Shown here piece after piece: positions 10,655 through 21,571 of a stretch of DNA of 64,000 bases. Position 1 is the stretch's first letter; each line of letters starts with the position of its first letter. The notes under the pieces are model-generated. The model did no database searches. It was not told the DNA's origin and saw only the letters and a list, made by a program, of their open reading frames with translations. The DNA is taken from positions 496,001-560,000 of the forward strand of contig JAMPIV010022935.1 in the NCBI GenBank assembly GCA_024509875.1, in the 5' to 3' direction. The position numbers and the translations under genes are program-made. This stretch comes from Oreohelix idahoensis. Its lineage: Eukaryota > Mollusca > Gastropoda > Stylommatophora > Oreohelicidae.

Positions 10655-12946
10655 TATGTAACACCCTAGAAGACTATATACATGGACGTCACCGGACGGA
10701 AAAAACAAGAACCAAATAGATTACATCTTAAATACAACAAAGGTGGCGATCATGTATCTCATCCATCAAGACGCTCCCAGTAGCGGACTGTGACTCCGAC
10801 CATGAACTTCTTGCTGCAAACTTCAAGATCAAACTGAAAAAAGTCGTTACAAGCGACAAAGTAATACGTTTTGACACAAGCGACATACCAGAAGATTATA
10901 GTGTCGATATTCAGAACAAATTTGACGTTATTATGGCAGTACAGGAGGAAATGACACCAGATGAACTTGCCAATAACATCAGAGATGTTTACATTACAAA
11001 TGCACAGAGGTTAATTCCTAAAATAAGTATAAAGAGACGAGAATACATCTCAGACGAAACACTGAAGTTGATGGTAGAAAGAAGAAAAATGAAGTCCAAA
11101 AAAGACACACAAAATCAGGAATAGTACAAGGAATACACAAAGCAGATTACAAAACGAGTCAGACAAGACAAACAACAAAACATAAAAGACACCTGCAGGA
11201 AAATAGAGGAAATGCGCGAACAGGGATTAAGTAAGAATATGTTTTCTGAAGTAAGAACACTGAAGAACAGCAACTTTAAACCATCACTTCGAGCAATAAA
11301 TGACAAGAAAGGCGACACTAACAGAACGAAAAGATATTCTGAACAGATGGAAGGAGTACTGTCAAGAAATGTACACGGAAATAAACAAAGCGGCAGATAA
11401 CAACACCATGAATGAAGCGTAACGTGAACCAGAGCCTACCAAAGAGGAAGTAAGAACGCAATCAAACACTTGAAAAGTGGAAAATCTCCTGGTTGTGATG
11501 AAATAACAGCTGAAATGATACAGGCAGGAGGAGAGGGCAGCTCTCGTATATACCATGCATTATGCTGCAAGATCTGGCAATGCGGAATTTGGCCCAAGGA
11601 ATGGAAAAGATCAATTTACATACCCTTGCCAACAAAGGGCAACCTGAAACTGTGCACAAACTACATAACTATAGCTCTTATAAGCCATGCCAGCAAAATA
11701 CTATTACAAATCATAATGAAAAAGATGCAACAAAAGCTAGAAACTGAAATAAACGAAGTACAGGTATGTTTTCGACCAGGTAGAGGCACTAGAGATCATA
11801 TTCAATATGAGGATCATCATAGAAAAGTGTAGAGAATTCAACGTTGACCTATATACTTGTTTCATTGATTACACCAAAGCTTTCGACTGTGTACAACATC
11901 AGCAGTTATGGACTATTATGGAAAATATGGGATTTCCAAACTACCTTATACAACTCATCGCACTGCTGTACCAAGAACAACAGGCAGCCGTAAGAATAGA
12001 GGAGGAAACATCAGAATGGTTTGAAGTACAAACAGGAGTAAGACAAGGCTGTTCCCTTTCCCCTTACCCATTTATGCCGAGAATATCATGAGAAACGTAA
12101 GAGATGATCAAAAACACACAGAGTTTGACTCATTTAACATCGCCGGGTACCAGATCCCGGAAATCAGATATGTTGACGACACAGTCCTCCTATCGACCAA
12201 CCCAGGAGGGCTTGAGCAATTAATTATGTCCACCAAAAAACACAGCGAGGCCCAGAATCTATACCTAAACGCCAAGAAGACCAAAGTATTGAAAACAGAC
12301 AAAGTAAAGACCAAACCAGAAATTGAAATTGATAACGAAGAACTGAAATGTGTTAATGAATTCGAATGCTTAGGATCAATCATCAACAGCTCTGGCGACT
12401 GTGCAGTAGAAATTAAAAGAAGACTTTCAATTGCTTCTCATAAACTAATACAGATGGAAAACCTATGGCAAGGCACAAGCAAAGAAACAAAGTTACAACT
12501 GATCAGAGCATGTATATTCCCAGTAGCAACATACGGCTGCGAGACTTGGACACTCAATAAAACAGTTGCAAAAAAAGTTACATAAATCGAAATAAAATGC
12601 TACAGAAGGATGTTGAGAATACCCTGGACAGAAAAAAAATACCAACAGAAAATACTGCACTCACTAAACGTAGAGGAAAATTGGCTCCCAAATTCCATCG
12701 CAATAAGGAAGCTGAAATTTTTCGGTCAGATAAAAAGACATACTAGTGTGGAAAAAATAGTGATGGAAGGCATGGTCCCTGGAAAAAGGGGAAGGGATTG
12801 ATCTAGTCTAGACGACGGTGAACCCAGGACATCACAGAGAGTCTGAACTTGTCTTTGGCTGGTGCAGGTCGACTTGCCCAGAATCGTGATGCGTTCAGAG
12901 CAGCTGTAATGGAGACAACGTTCTGGAAAGAATACGTCACATGATG
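10655..12946 (+). pseudogene. L-A endonuclease end and reverse transcriptase, multiply broken
   Basis: The region resumes the L-A protein at YTWTSPDGKNKNQIDYIL and then encodes an RTE-type RT spread over several frames: KSGKSPGCDEITAEMIQAGG (11470-), CFRPGRGTRDHIQ, CFIDYTKAFDCVQHQQLW (11807-12091), RQGCSLSPYPF, IRYVDDTVLLSTNPGG (12088-12585, catalytic YVDD), CIFPVATYGCETW and FFGQIKRH (12610-12801). The end carries a degenerate segment matching the usual RTE C-terminus. At least five frame changes or stops, including a change directly after the RQGCSLSP motif, make it non-functional. It is clearly more decayed than L-B. Confidence 0.75.
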
Positions 12947-12956
12947 AATTTATTTA
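12947..12956. repeat. Target-site duplication of LINE L-A, right copy
   Basis: It is identical to 2494-2503, and the hAT reading resumes inside it. Confidence 0.8.
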
Positions 12957-13423
12957 TACCGTTTCTCGATCATTTTTCAGTTGAACTAAGGGATCGTTTT
13001 TCAACACATAACAAATTAATAGCTAAACTGCAGCTACTGTTTCATTGTAAACATGTTAAACCGGAAACACTAAAAGAAACCTGCGAAATTTATGATGAAG
13101 AATATGGAACGCTAAAAGTGGAATTTGAGCTGTGGCAACACAAATGGAATTTACAGTCAGAAGATGATAAACCAAAAACAACGATTGATTCCTTCATAGT
13201 TTGTGACGATGCACTTTTCCCTATTATCAAAAGACTATTACAGATTCTGACGATCCTGCCGTGTTCCACAGCAACACCCGAAAGATGCTTTTCAACTTTA
13301 AGACGACTTAAAAATTGTCTTAGAAATGCAACAGGAGATGAACGATTGACAGGTGTAGCATTAATGAGTGTCCATCGCAGTGTGCCACTGAATGCTGACG
13401 ATATTGTGTCAAAATTTACGTGA
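12947..13423 (+). pseudogene. hAT transposase C-terminal dimerisation domain
   Basis: The frame reads NLFIPFLDHFSVELRDRF, then about 100 residues of helical sequence, then ILPCSTATPERCFSTLRRLK and GDERLTGVALMSVHRSV. The T-x-x-P-ER-FS-LRR-K pattern and the following LxxLxLMxxH are the hallmark of the hATC dimerisation domain. The frame ends at 13423 with a stop where the family normally ends. It continues the piece ending at 2503. The sequence to 13570 is AT-rich, presumably the hAT 3' untranslated end. Confidence 0.85.
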
Positions 13424-13570
13424 AAAAATAGACCAACGGATTTTACACTTTAGAGGGAAAGAAAAATATTCATCATAGTCATAAATAGTAAGTTAACATA
13501 TTTTTTCATTTAGAAAAAAAAAAAGAAAATTAAAAATAGTGCATTAACATTTTTTTTTATTTCCTTTATT

Positions 13571-13581
13571 AAGTCTTATCT
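13571..13581. repeat. Target-site duplication of LINE L-C, left copy
   Basis: AAGTCTTATCT is repeated exactly at 17864-17874, directly after the GAA tail of L-C. Confidence 0.85.
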
Positions 13582-14186
13582 CCTGGCAAAAGGGCGACCG
13601 ACCCCAACCAGGCGCGTCCACGGGTGGCGGATAGTGGAACGACCTCCAGATATGGCGTGTCAGCTGCGAATTGTCAGTATTGCTAGACGAATAAGCAGCC
13701 GCGGACCAAACGGCGATGTCCTCCCAGCAGGACGGGGAGGGGTAACAGGTGGCACTGATACCCCCACTGAAATCCCCCATATGTCCTTTGACGGGTGCAT
13801 CAAGCGAGTAAGAGCCGCTATAAGCTCTAGCCACGTGGAAGGTAAACCTCGGTAAACAAACCAATCTGCTGCCTTGCAGCTACCACCGGGAGATGGAAAG
13901 GCTATGGGAGACAACCTTGAACAACAAACACAACCCGGCCTGCCGAAGACAAAGTGTGTCAGCTACGGCGCAGACACCAGGAAAAATTAGGACACACTCG
14001 CTTTTGCAGTATGGAGTCATGCGACAATCTCGACTTACGTCATGGCGTTTCTCCTATCAGCTACAACCGGGGAGGAGCGGAGCCGGGCCCCTAGCCTCGA
14101 ATAGGGCCCAACCAAGCAACCGGTGCCTTTGCCAACCAAATGGTTGGAGGAAGGCAAAGTAGAGCAACTGCCCAACCAACCCGCTA

Positions 14187-14818
14187 TCTTACAGTGGCTC
14201 AATGGAATATAGAAGGAGTGAGGAATAGGAAAACCGGAGTTACAAGAATTCCTCAGGGAAAATAACATTGATATAATCTGCATCCAAGAAACTCACCTAA
14301 AAGATATCCAACGATTCTTCATACGTGGATACGAATCAAAAAGAACTAAGGGAGGAATCCTCACACTGATTAAAACCTCAATCCCAGCAGTAGAGATACA
14401 CAGATCTGGTGAGGACGAACTTGAATACATAACAGTCCAACTACTGCTGCCCAGTGGAGAATTAATGATCACAAACTGCTACAGCCCTCCAACCACAACT
14501 CTGGAGCTACACAAAGTGAAGCTTGCAGCATCGAGACACCTCATTATGGGTGACTTCAATAGCCACTCGCCCAGCTGGGGCTATGAAGAAACAGATCCGA
14601 GAGGAGAAGAGATGGAAGATTGGATGGTAGAGAATAAACTAATTCTAATAAACCAACCAGAGGATAAGCCCACCTTCTTTTCCAGAGTATGGAAAACAAC
14701 GAGCACGCCAGATCTTGCTATGGCTACAGATGACATACATCGACTCACCACTAGAACAGTAAATAACCAACTGGGGGAAGTGACCACCGACCAGTCACGT
14801 TACAGATATCTGAGGTAA
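14187..14818 (+). pseudogene. L-C endonuclease domain
   Basis: The sequence reads LTVAQWNIEGVRN with the N-terminal WN motif, then after a frame change NIDIICIQETHLKD (catalytic glutamate in QETHL), KGGILTLIKTSIPAV, YITVQLLLPSGELMITNCYS, HLIMGDFNSHSPSWGYEE (DFN motif) and TSTPDLAMATDDI. The terminal SDHRPV-type motif is reached only in another frame at about 14785, because of an indel in GGGGGAAGTGACC. It would nick target DNA for insertion in an active relative. Confidence 0.75.
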
Positions 14819-14821
14819 AAA

Positions 14822-16989
14822 GTGCAGGACACATTAATATGTCTCCTAGCTGGAATTTCAAAAAAAGCAAACTGGGGATTTTTTAAAGAACAAGTCGATA
14901 ACCTCTGTCAGAACATTACCCACTCAAATAATATCAATAAAAACATTTCCATCATCAATGAGGCAATCATCCATGCAGCAAAGAAGTCAATTCCACGAGG
15001 TAAACGACGAGACTACAAACCATTCTGGAGTGACAACCTGTGAAAACTCCATAGTGACTTAAATAAAGCACGGGAAACTATGGAGCAAAATCCCACAGTA
15101 GAGAATACCCAGAGGCACAACAGCATAAAACAAGCTTTTAACGAACAAAAGAAAGCTGAAATCCAAAGGAGCTGGCACCAGAAGACCAGCAGTCTCAACA
15201 TGGAAAAGGACTCAAGCAAGCTGTGGAATCTGACAAGAGTGCTAAATGAAGAAACAACAACCAGCTACTGTGAGACTGTCATCGAGGAAAATGAAAAATA
15301 CCACACAGGAAAGATGGCAGCAAACATCATGGCAGATTTCTACAAGGAAGAAAGCACCACATCACTTTCACATGCACGTACCCAAGAAGTACGTAAGGAA
15401 GTAAAAGAAAAATTGAAGCATCAAAACCCAGATACCTGCATGAAGTCATCCCTTACTATAAGAGAACTCAGTTCTGCCATAACAAAAATAAAGAACATGA
15501 AAGCTCCAGGAAAAGATGGTATCACAAATGATATGATCAAGAACCTTGGACCTGTAGCCAGGCACAAGCTCCTCCTAATCTTCAATCAACCGTGGAGTAC
15601 TGGAAAATTCCCAGATCGATGGCGAGAAGCAATCATTGTTCCAATCAGAAAGAAACAAGCAAGTCCTGCTACCGACCGGTTAGCCTACTGAGCTGTCTGG
15701 GTAAGGTAATGGAAAGAATGGTGAACTCAAGATTACTGAAACATCTGGAGAAAAAACCCATCTGCTTGATAACACACATTCAGCATTCAGGAAAAACCTC
15801 AGCACCGAAGACCAGCTGGTATATTTAGCCCAGGAAGTAGAAAATGCCTTTCAGGAGAAAAAGAAAACACTGGCTGTTTTTGTAGACTTGACAAAAGCCT
15901 TTGATAAGGTATGGAAAGAAGGACTCCTCCTTAAGATGCTCAACAACAAAATTGAAGGGAGAATGTTCAGCTGGATACGGGACTTTCTCCGATACCGCAC
16001 AGCAAGAGTAAAACCTGACGGGAAACTGAGCCACCGCGTCACTCTTCAGCAGGGTGTGCCACAAGGAGGAGTTATCTCCCCCACACTTTTTATCACATAT
16101 GTAAATGATATTGCAGAGAAACTGTCCGGGCATATATCCAGGGCTCTTAATGCTGACGATTTTGCTGCCTGGTGTGCTGCTGAACATTTGCCTACTGCGA
16201 AGTTCAGGATGCAAGCAGCGCTAAATACCATCGGTAAATGGGCATCAGACTGGGGAGTACAGATAAACCTCTCCAAGACAGTAGCAACCTGCTTCTCTCT
16301 GTCAAATCGCCGAAAAACGATCCAACTGCAACTAAATGGAAGTGAGCTTCCAATCGAGGAAAACCCAACATACCTGGGAGTCAAGTTGGATAAGAGACTC
16401 ACATGGAAGCCGCACATAAAAGAAGTAGAACAGAGAGCAATAAGAAAGATCTCTATTATGAAGAAACTGGCTGGCACAAGTTGGGGGGCAAATACCAACA
16501 TACTTAAAAAAAAGTCTATACAGGCACAGTCAGGCCTGTACTTGAATATGGCATGTCAGCTTGGCCACGGCATCTAAAACAAACACAGAATGTCTAGGGA
16601 AAGTGCAAAATTCAGGCCTTAGACTAATCACTGGAGGGATGAAGACTTCTCCAATCCAGGCAATGGAGCGATACACCAACATCCGCTCTCTTGATGACAG
16701 ACGTGAGGAAAAGGTATTCACTCACAGTGAGAAGCTTCTACGAATGCCAAGTCATCCAATGCATGCCAAACTCCATAGTTTGACAAAGAACAGGCTGAAA
16801 AGAACTAGCTTCTTAATCATCTCCAAACATCTGCATCGATGCTATGAAGATCTCCTCCCAAACCGATCTACTGAGACTAAAATGTTCATTGATTACGAGG
16901 AGCCAGACGACTGCCATGGAAATATATCTATCATCACAGAAGTCCCTGAAATAAAAAAAAGAAAGGCCACCAGACCCCTCAACAACTAA
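14822..16989 (+). pseudogene. L-C reverse transcriptase, split over several frames
   Basis: Pieces in order are a linker (14822-15043 and 15080-15450), ITKIKNMKAPGKDGITNDMI (fingers), FPDRWREAIIVPIRKK, LLSCLGKVMERMVNSRL (15592-15828), VDLTKAFDKVWKEGLLLKML (palm, first aspartate), LQQGVPQGGVISPTLFITYV and ALNADDFAAWCAAE, where the usual aromatic residue of the YADD box is N. TYLGVKLDKRLTWKPHI and the thumb follow to 16577, and a further frame to 16989 covers LGKVQNSGLRLITGGMKTSP. There are frame changes near 15045, 15690, 15840 and 16560. The N in place of Y would further argue against activity. Confidence 0.75.
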
Positions 16990-16994
16990 AAACT

Positions 16995-17829
16995 TTGGCT
17001 CAAGAAATGATTGAAGAAAAGTACAACCCGAAGGAGTGGACACACGCATACACAGATGGATCCGCTGAGGGGGCAGTAGAGAACGGTAGAGGAGTCATGT
17101 TTATAAGATTCCTAAATGGAAAGATCATCCGAAAGGCCTTCCCAACTGGAAAGATCTCCTCCAATTTCAGGGCAGAAGCTATGGCACTACCGCAAGCCCT
17201 GAAAATCCTTACCAGACCCGAACAGCAGCCACCATCTAAGAGAGTAATCTTCACTGACTGCAGATCATTACTGGAATCAATACAAAACACCAGAAATGAT
17301 AACATGATGAATGAGATCAGATCTGAGCTTAACATCATCCAAATGTCATCAACCATTACCCTTCAGTGGTTACCCTCCCATTGTGGAATTGCTGGTAATA
17401 AGAAAGCAGATGCTCTATCAAGAAGTGGCAGTAAAATTGAACAATACAGCCACCTATTGCCCTATCGGGAAGCAAAAACCATCATCCACAACAAGTACAA
17501 AAATCAGTGGAAGGAGGAAGGGGATATATACAGCAGAGATGACCCAATCCACCATCTAAACAGATACCAACAGACCACAATTTTCCGCCTGAGAACTGGC
17601 CACTGCAGATTACTTGGACATCTCTATCAGGATATCCCACACAAATGAATGCCCATGTGGAACTGGAATCCAGACCCCAGAACACATTCTCCAGAACTGC
17701 CCAACACACGATGAACCGCGACGTGCGACCTGGGCAAGAGGTGCTGAGCTCCAGCAGAAGCTATGGGGCTGCCGCGCCGACCTGGTAAAGACTGTGGACA
17801 TTGTCCTAGCGACAGGCCTGCAGATTTAG
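16995..17829 (+). pseudogene. L-C RNase H domain and C-terminal zinc-binding segment
   Basis: The open frame 16995-17648 reads THAYTDGSAEGAVENGRGVM (catalytic D in TDGS), SSNFRAEAMALPQALKIL (catalytic E), KRVIFTDCRSLLESIQN (catalytic D) and TLQWLPSHCGIAGNKKADAL (catalytic region with H and D). All four acidic positions are present. After a frame change near 17620 the sequence reads NECPCGTGIQTPEHILQNCP and ends ATGLQI before a TAG, the usual CxC-EHILxxC terminus of this LINE group. In active relatives the domain removes the RNA strand during second-strand synthesis. Confidence 0.8.
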
Positions 17830-17863
17830 CATGACTACAAACTGAATGCAGAAGAAGAAGAAG

Positions 17864-17874
17864 AAGTCTTATCT
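17864..17874. repeat. Target-site duplication of LINE L-C, right copy
   Basis: It is identical to 13571-13581 and directly follows the (GAA)n tail. Confidence 0.85.
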
Positions 17875-17883
17875 ACGGCCCTG
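17875..17883. repeat. hAT right terminal inverted repeat
   Basis: ACGGCCCTG is the complement of a CAGGGCCGT terminus, a common hAT end form. It lies just after the part of the hAT that L-C interrupted, and marks the outer boundary of the hAT element. Confidence 0.6.
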
Positions 17884-18874
17884 ATAATACACATGACAAA
17901 TTGCGACTGGACAAAACAAATGTCGTATTGCAACTTAGTACATATCTAACAAATACTGTAGAAACTGTGCTGTATTATATGCTAAAGCTGGATGATCAAA
18001 CCGTGATATCAAAACAAGAATACTGTGGTGTTATTGTGGCCCGTTTAAATATCTCTTGTGTTTCCCAGAACTTGTTTTCTGGTCGGCGTTACCAGAGGTG
18101 GCCTTTCTGTAGTTATTTCTTCTGAAGAAGCTTTCAGAATTTGTACTTCTCTTACTAACAATGTTTAGCTAGGAATGCACTAGATAATTAACTAGTGTTT
18201 TAGAATTTGCTATGGCCAAAGCTTACAAAACGGATTTTATAGCTACTCTGACTGTCGCACTGGTGACATGGAGCTATCGCGGGCAGTAGCTGAGAGAGTG
18301 CTGGAATTTTGTATGTGCTGTATTTGTATGTGGTTTCTGTGAGATCGAAGGGGTGGTCTCTGATGTCTTCATGTCTGCTACAAAACATGAGATGTTCCAC
18401 AATTCTCTGAACAAGAAACTTAAGACTTACAATTGAGTCTGATTTTACACGGCTAATGCTGGAAATCCGATATTTTTTCCTCACACCTGTAAATTGAGTT
18501 TTGTCCAGGTAGCCTGGGGAAGGTACCGCCCACTGACTCGAATGCTAAATTACTTGCGTAATTGAAGGGACCGTGATAGAGAGAAAACTTAGGGAAACGG
18601 TAACAGAGAGAAGGAAACACCTAAACCATTAAACCAAGGGGGAAAAAAGGCACACAACGTTCCGTCACAAATACAAAAGGCAAGGGAAGCTTTAATTGTA
18701 ATAGGAGATTATGGAAATAAAACAGCTTATAAGAACTGCGCAGTGCCACATAATGGCATCAAGGTCACCAATAGCGGACGCTCAGTGACAGTGGATCAAA
18801 GTCAAGTCTATGGAAATCAAAGTATATCAAGTACACCGCAAAATTCCCAAGGTAAGAGAGGGAGCGGAAGATCA
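17884..18874. other. Unassigned sequence between the hAT and the minisatellite
   Basis: No recognisable protein, RNA gene or repeat pair was seen on either strand. A plus-strand frame from 18743 runs into the minisatellite that follows; its QGKRGSGRSKNTWRREL segment looks like the C-terminal part of a LINE polymerase, so the last 150 bp may be a LINE 3' fragment. Confidence 0.4.
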
Positions 18875-19098
18875 AAGAATACATGGAGAAGAGAGCTAAA
18901 GACTAACAGGAAGGAGATGAAGAATACATGGAGAAGAGAGCTAAAGACTAGCAGGAAGGAGATGAAGAATACATGGAGAAGAGAGCTAAAGACTAGCAGG
19001 AAGGAGATGAAGAATACACGGAGAAGAGAGCTAAAGACTAGCAGGAAGGAGAGGACGAACACATAGAGAAGAGAGCTAAAGACTAGCAGGAAGGAGAT
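18875..19098 (+). repeat. Minisatellite, five 45-bp units
   Basis: Units start at 18875, 18920, 18965, 19010 and 19055, each beginning AAGAATACATGGAGAAGAGA or a near variant. Each is in frame and encodes 15 residues, NTWRRELKTSRKEMK. Since GRSKNTWRREL resembles a LINE polymerase C-terminus, the array seems to be a LINE fragment that expanded. The fifth unit is cut by the start of the C1 LTR at 19099. Confidence 0.85.
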
Positions 19099-21013
19099 TG
19101 TAGTGAGATCCCTGATACCCCGATCAAATAGATAAAATATTACTGCTTATAAATTCAAAACTATAAAGATACAATAGGGAGGTGTGTTCAACATCGTCAC
19201 CATCGCCAGCAGTCGTGTTGGTTCTAACAAGCAGTAACGCCATAGTAAACGATACACAAAAACTGTTAGCTTTTCCTCGCCCCGCAATACCCAATGCCTC
19301 TAAAATAAAAGTCTTTTGACAGACGAACTGCATATTTAGTTTCAAACGGAGTGATAGAATAAAGAAATGGAGGAATGAAATGAGAGAAAAATCGCACCGC
19401 TTGGTCTCCTACCCGTAATGATAATTGAAATCTACGAAACCGTTTTGCATTAGGCAAAACGCGTACAAGCAAGAGAGAGAAAAAATGTAAGTGGGGGTTT
19501 TGCATGGAGGAATATTTTTAAAAAATAGCTTATGCAGTGTGATACTGAAAGTGAGAAGGGTAGAGAACGGGGGGACGTTACCATTTTGAAAGTGTAATTT
19601 ATTTTTGAAAAAAAGAGGCTAGTGGGAATAACATAATTCGATTGGTTGTAGTAGAATAGACTAAGGGAGTAATAAAAACGATTTGAAACCAGCGTTAGTT
19701 GCCACTAGAAGATTTAAATCTCACAAGTAGTGTTAGCATCAGAAGCAAGGAATACATGACCAGTGCCTTCGCTGTTCTGCATCAGTGGCGATCTAAATGT
19801 GCCCATTGATCGCCGGTTAACATACTTATTGTGAAATATTTCATTGATGTGGTAAGATAAACATTTATATAACCATTATTATTATTGATATGTATCTGTA
19901 TTATTGAATGTGTATGTATATTTGATGCGTAGAGGCACCACCAGAGAGGCGCCAAACTAAACCTTTGTGTCATGCCACAAATGTTATTAGGAAAGATTAT
20001 CACCTTGTATAAAAGCCAGACAGGCTTACTTAAACTGTGGGAGTGAATGAAAAGACATGGTTGGAATTTAAATATGATATTATTATGATGTAAGACCAGA
20101 AAACCACTGGCCGTCTTCAGCAAGTCACAGTGTTTGCACATGACTTTATATGAATAACTATAATTTCTTCTATGACATGGAAGGTATCAAACTGATGTTT
20201 GAAGATTACATGATGATGAATAGGGCACCAAATCAGATAGGAACGATAGCTATTTATTTAGCAACGTCACTGATCTTGAAACTGATGATAATGTTTAATT
20301 GTTTAGAGATGGAGATAGGTGTATGATGTACTGAGGAGGCCTTAATCCTCTGATTTCAGGGTTCCATCTTGAAACAATCAGTGAGCCACATACCAAATTA
20401 TATGTACTCCTGAAGCTGCAAGCTCGAGGCAAAAATTACCTGTTTGCCTTAAATTCTCAAGAGTTCTGAAGCAGTCTTCAGATGTTGCTGTTGTGAAGAA
20501 GGTGGTTGTGAGAAGGACATCACAAGGATTCCTGGAACTGAAGTTAAGCCCAATTGTCCACGGGCGGGAGTTAGTTCATTTAACCATACTCTCCATCACT
20601 ATTATGTCAATCAGTATTCTTGACATGTTGATACAAGTCGTTCCACAGAAGCGTGTCCATTCCTAGGAGGTATTGCTTCATCAAAACACTTTCAGTCAGA
20701 AACAATATTAGAGTAATATTAACAGACACAGTGTTGTTTTAAATTACTTTGTTGTAAATAAATTGCCTTATATTTTGAAGTTTTAAACATTCCTGTATCC
20801 CAGCAATTGAGATACAGGAAAATAAATTGTAAAAAATTTTATAATTCAAAATTTACCCAGTGACTTGTTCAATTACTTGTTCATTAAGTTATAGGTGTAG
20901 TTGTTGTCATTTTATTAACATTACATTGCATATTACCCTAGACACCTAGCCATATAACATACAGACACCATAACATATAATTAGGTTCAAAATATATAGC
21001 AGATTGAGGTCGT
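19099..21013 (+). repeat. C1 5' LTR, first part
   Basis: It starts TGTAGTGAGATCCC and matches 52011 onward and 58928 onward for its whole length with a few percent or less difference. It is cut at 21013, after AGATTGAGGTCGT, by element A. The LTR resumes at 47009. Only short non-coding frames are present. Confidence 0.9.
21009..21013. repeat. Target-site duplication of element A, left copy
   Basis: GTCGT precedes the LTR start TGTGACG. The other copy, at 47004-47008, follows the right LTR end GTGACA. Confidence 0.9.
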
Positions 21014-21530
21014 TGTGACGAAAGTACTGAGATTCTGTCTTTCAAATGGCCCATGTCTTTTTCTCCTTGCAATTTATTCACTACTTTTTAGGAGGATTAC
21101 AGGTAATCCTTCTCCATGTTTCTTCTCCTTCTATTATTTACGTTTTCCAGAGTGAGATAACGGTGGAGTTTGATCTCATCTGCTTTATGGTTCTCCTTTA
21201 TGTGCTTAGAGTGTGTGTGTAGGGAATTGCTGCAGTAGTATTCTAGATTAAGACTATAGAGCCTTGATCAGATTTGCACCAGTTTGTGTTTCGTTTAAAG
21301 ATATGGCAGGCAGCTAGACGCATTTTTCGGGATTTTATATATATAAATATATATTTCGGCCATTTTGCTTCAATTAGATAGCAGAGGGCAGAGCTTAATC
21401 CCGATTCTTTGTCCAAATGCACGCAACACGCGCCAGCAGTAACCGGTTGCATCAGTATTGTTTACAATTCTGATTGGCTGAGATATAACGGCATTTGAAA
21501 TCATTGGATTAAAAATCGAAGCCGCGTATA

Positions 21531-21571
21531 TGACGTCACAAGGTCAGCGTGCTGTTAGATGATTATAAATA
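21531..21571 (+). promoter_or_regulatory. LTR promoter of element A: CRE palindrome and TATA box
   Basis: TGACGTCA at 21531-21538 is followed 25 bp later by TATAAATA at 21564-21571. The same pair is kept in the right LTR at 45932-45972 despite small changes around it. CREB/ATF-type factors bind this palindrome in animals. That this LTR is driven by them is inference. Confidence 0.6.

Larger units (their letters stand above)
2504..12946 (+). mobile_element. LINE 'L-A', RTE-like, itself interrupted
   Basis: The element lies between two AATTTATTTA copies. Its first part (2504-3432) carries an apurinic-type endonuclease domain and its second part (10659-12946) finishes the endonuclease and encodes the RT. 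It ends in ACATGATG with no poly-A, compatible with the short simple tails of RTE elements. The proteins resemble those usually annotated in databases as craniofacial development protein 2-like, which come from RTE endonucleases. It is interrupted at 3433-10654 by an LTR-like sequence that contains a second LINE. The coding region has many stops and frameshifts. Confidence 0.75.
13582..17863 (+). mobile_element. LINE 'L-C', I/Nimb-like with RNase H and GAA tail, about 4.3 kb
   Basis: The element is bounded by an 11-bp duplication, AAGTCTTATCT. It begins CCTGGCAAAAGG, has about 600 bp of leader in which no ORF1 protein is recognised (two open frames near 13634-13855 and 13893-14162 have no motif I know), then an endonuclease, an RT, an RNase H and a terminal zinc-binding segment, and ends in a run of GAA units. 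Endonuclease, RT and RNase H in this order with a CxC..EHILxxC C-terminus is typical of the I/Nimb group. The coding region has several frameshifts, so this is a full-length but dead copy. Confidence 0.8.
886..17883 (+). mobile_element. Decayed hAT DNA transposon, host of nested LINEs
   Basis: Three separated stretches on the plus strand read as parts of one hAT transposase in the right order: an N-terminal zinc-finger part (886-1627), a middle part (2160-2503) and the C-terminal dimerisation domain (12947-13423). The right end, 17875-17883, reads ACGGCCCTG, the complement of a hAT-type terminus starting CAGGGCCGT. The flank is ATAATACA, the expected place for an 8-bp duplication, but no matching left flank is in the window. 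Everything between the pieces is later insertions, each with its own duplication. Stop codons and missing catalytic regions show the element is long dead. Confidence 0.75.

Noticed and set aside
18743..19066. 107-codon frame as a gene
   Set aside because: Most of it is the minisatellite; the rest has no motif apart from a short LINE-like segment.
21243..21452. 69-codon minus-strand frame repeated at 45644-45853
   Set aside because: It is identical in both A LTRs only because the LTRs are copies; no protein motif.
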